Assembly: GCF_000812565.1 (NCBI RefSeq)
Contig: NZ_JTAM01000030.1
Span: 38,427-102,426 of the forward strand
From: Flammeovirga sp. OC4
Lineage (GTDB): Bacteria > Bacteroidota > Bacteroidia > Cytophagales > Flammeovirgaceae
Direction: 5' to 3'
DNA: 64,000 nt
The position numbers and the translations under genes were made by a program. Below, one piece after another: positions 62,951-64,000 of the stretch. Numbering within the stretch: the first letter of the stretch is position 1; every line of letters starts with the position of its first letter. The notes beneath the pieces were generated by a model. The model made no database searches and had not been told where the DNA came from. It was given only the letters and a program-made list of their open reading frames with translations.

Positions 62951-63169
62951 TTCAAACTTCTTTAAAATAATAAAAAAATATCATCGGATGACTAGCCTCT
63001 TTTTCTCTTATCACTAATCATGTTAATCAAATTTTTTGAATCACACTCTAAAGTTAGATAGCTGTTTTATTTTAGACATGCTTTAATCTTTCATTTCTTA
63101 TAACAGAATATTCAGATAAAGTTTAGACTCAAATTCAATATCACACAAACAATTGATTTACAGAGCAAA

Positions 63170-63198
63170 TACACCGTAAACTAAATTAGTATACAGTG
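63170..63198. repeat. Closed-up pair of MITE-type ends
   Basis: TACACCGTAAACTAA is followed at once by TTAGTATACAGTG: left and right termini of the TACATTGTAAACTAAG family with no body between them, as after internal deletion. Confidence 0.5.
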
Positions 63199-63393
63199 AA
63201 ACCTAAAAAAAATGAAAGTGGCTACTTGTCACTATTTCTCTTTGATAAGACTGTCAAGTTTTTTTTAAAAAAAGGAGAGATTATTATAGAATTAAATGGT
63301 AATAATGAAAGATTAGAGACAAAAAGAGATGAACTAAAAGAATACTTTTGTAATGATAATATTGGTTTATCATGTAAGGTAAGAATTGGGTAA
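63196..63393 (+). CDS. Possible small protein (65 aa), GTG start
   Basis: The frame starts at GTG inside the MITE-type terminus and has no ATG. The protein (SLFLFDKTVKFFLKKGEIIIELNG ...) is unremarkable, but it ends exactly where a strong terminator-like stem begins, which gives some support. No ortholog family recognised. Confidence 0.35.
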   Translation: MKPKKNESGYLSLFLFDKTVKFFLKKGEIIIELNGNNERLETKRDELKEYFCNDNIGLSCKVRIG

Positions 63394-63464
63394 ATGTCTT
63401 CTCACTTTTCCGAAGTTTCAACTCATTCACTTGAGTCAAAGCTGAAGTACATTTGCCCTTTTTT
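63388..63464 (+). terminator. Long stem-loop with T run
   Basis: GGGTAAATGTCTTC pairs with GAAGTACATTTGCCC; an inner stem ACTC / GAGT (AGTTTCAACTC with GAGTCAAAGCT) lies in the loop, and T7 follows. Either an elaborate terminator or the end of a small structured RNA. Confidence 0.65.
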
Positions 63465-63541
63465 ATACTGATCTAGATTTTATTGGACCTAAAGAAAATA
63501 CTCCGAAAAGTATAAGGAGGGGATAAAAAACAAAAGTTAGA

Positions 63542-63933
63542 TACATTGTCAACTAAGTTTTCGAATATTTATGATTTTTAGAAATCAGGAGATTTCTGTT
63601 GATCTGTAGGACACGAATGCCGCTAACGCTTAACATTCGCGCCAGTGGCATTCTACCCAATTCGTTTGGCAGTACTTTCCTCGGCCTTGAAGGGAAAAGC
63701 GTTAAGAATTTCATGAAGTGAGCCGTTAAAAATGATTTTCTTGTTTGAGCTTTAGCGAGTTTAAAATCATTTAGGCGAGAGAAATGAAATTTAGCTTTTG
63801 ACTTCTAAGCCTAGATTTTTTGCTTCGTTTTTCATCAATGGAAAAATGAAGAAGAAAGAAGCTTGAAAGTAGAGCCTATAAATGTGTGTAGAAATGTTGA
63901 TTAAATATTAACGTAAACTTAGTTTACAATGTA
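63542..63933 (+). mobile_element. Best-preserved fold-back MITE-like element (family A), 392 bp
   Basis: Termini TACATTGTCAACTAAG and CTTAGTTTACAATGTA are 15/16 inverted repeats bounded by TA. The body has GAGATTTCTGTTGATCTG, ACACGAATGCCGCTAACGC, and the hairpin arms GGCCTTGAAGGGAAAAGCG and GCTTTTGACTTCTAAGCC. There is also an inner hairpin AAATGATTTT / AAAATCATTT. No coding capacity. Confidence 0.85.
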
Positions 63934-63938
63934 TTAAA

Positions 63939-64000
63939 TACATTGTAAACTAAATTTTCGTTAATTTAAGGTCTTAAATTTAAAGAGATGAAAAGAGATC
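63939..64000 (+). repeat. Start of a further MITE-like element running out of the window
   Basis: TACATTGTAAACTAAATTTTCG-like left terminus begins five bases after the previous element ends; the body beyond 63961 (TTAATTTAAGG ...) differs from family A. Confidence 0.5.

Overview
The window looks like chromosomal DNA from a marine, polysaccharide-degrading member of the Bacteroidota. The evidence is a SusC/SusD pair, a hybrid two-component regulator, type IX secretion (T9SS) C-terminal tails, AT-rich DNA, eight secreted sulfatases, and no Shine-Dalgarno-dominated starts. A cytophagale such as Flammeovirga is my best guess; I have no database match for it.

Positions 1-41000 and 53700-57900 form a large sulfated-glycan utilisation region. 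In order it holds a secreted beta-helix enzyme (605-3610), a hybrid two-component system (3777-7694), small housekeeping genes, and a sulfatase / flavin-electron-transfer operon (9746-12392). Next come a two-sulfatase operon (12769-15658), a GH71/99-like enzyme divergent from a sulfatase (17366-20478), a lipoprotein, a DUF4262-like gene and a membrane-anchored SARP-like regulator (23490-26105). The core PUL follows on the minus strand, read from 37165 down: SusC, SusD, GH99/WbsX-like enzyme, GH92 alpha-mannosidase, GlcNAc-6-sulfatase-like enzyme. Two sulfatases run the other way (37527-41001). A GH71-like protein and an eighth sulfatase lie beyond the CRISPR locus. GH92 plus GH99-like enzymes plus many sulfatases suggests a sulfated alpha-mannose-containing glycan as substrate. 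This is inference; no sulfatase-maturating enzyme is visible here.

Positions 41029-51838 are a complete type I (probably I-B) CRISPR-Cas locus: leader and array 1, a WYL-domain regulator, cas6-cas5-cas3-cas8-cas7, a terminator-like hairpin, cas4-cas1-cas2, then leader and array 2. The two arrays share the 3' part of the repeat but differ in the first 8-9 bases. Their leaders share an inverted repeat with identical arm spacing (30 nt) and identical distance to the first repeat (74 nt). A 375-aa gene of unknown function converges on the end of array 2.

Positions 57900-64000 hold small genes (Gre-like, VOC, secreted protein), a TPR/transmembrane/HTH regulator of the DUF6377 kind and a double NPCBM protein.

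Intergenic DNA is unusually structured. There is a family of about 390-bp fold-back MITE-like elements with TACATTGTAAACTAAG-type ends, a related family carrying the palindrome GACGTTGCATTGCAACGTC, REP-like palindromes around one sulfatase, and a short GACTTAGTACTTAT-ended repeat. TTAA boxes spaced exactly 11 bp apart lie upstream of most of the PUL promoters. No transposase gene, rRNA or tRNA was recognised.
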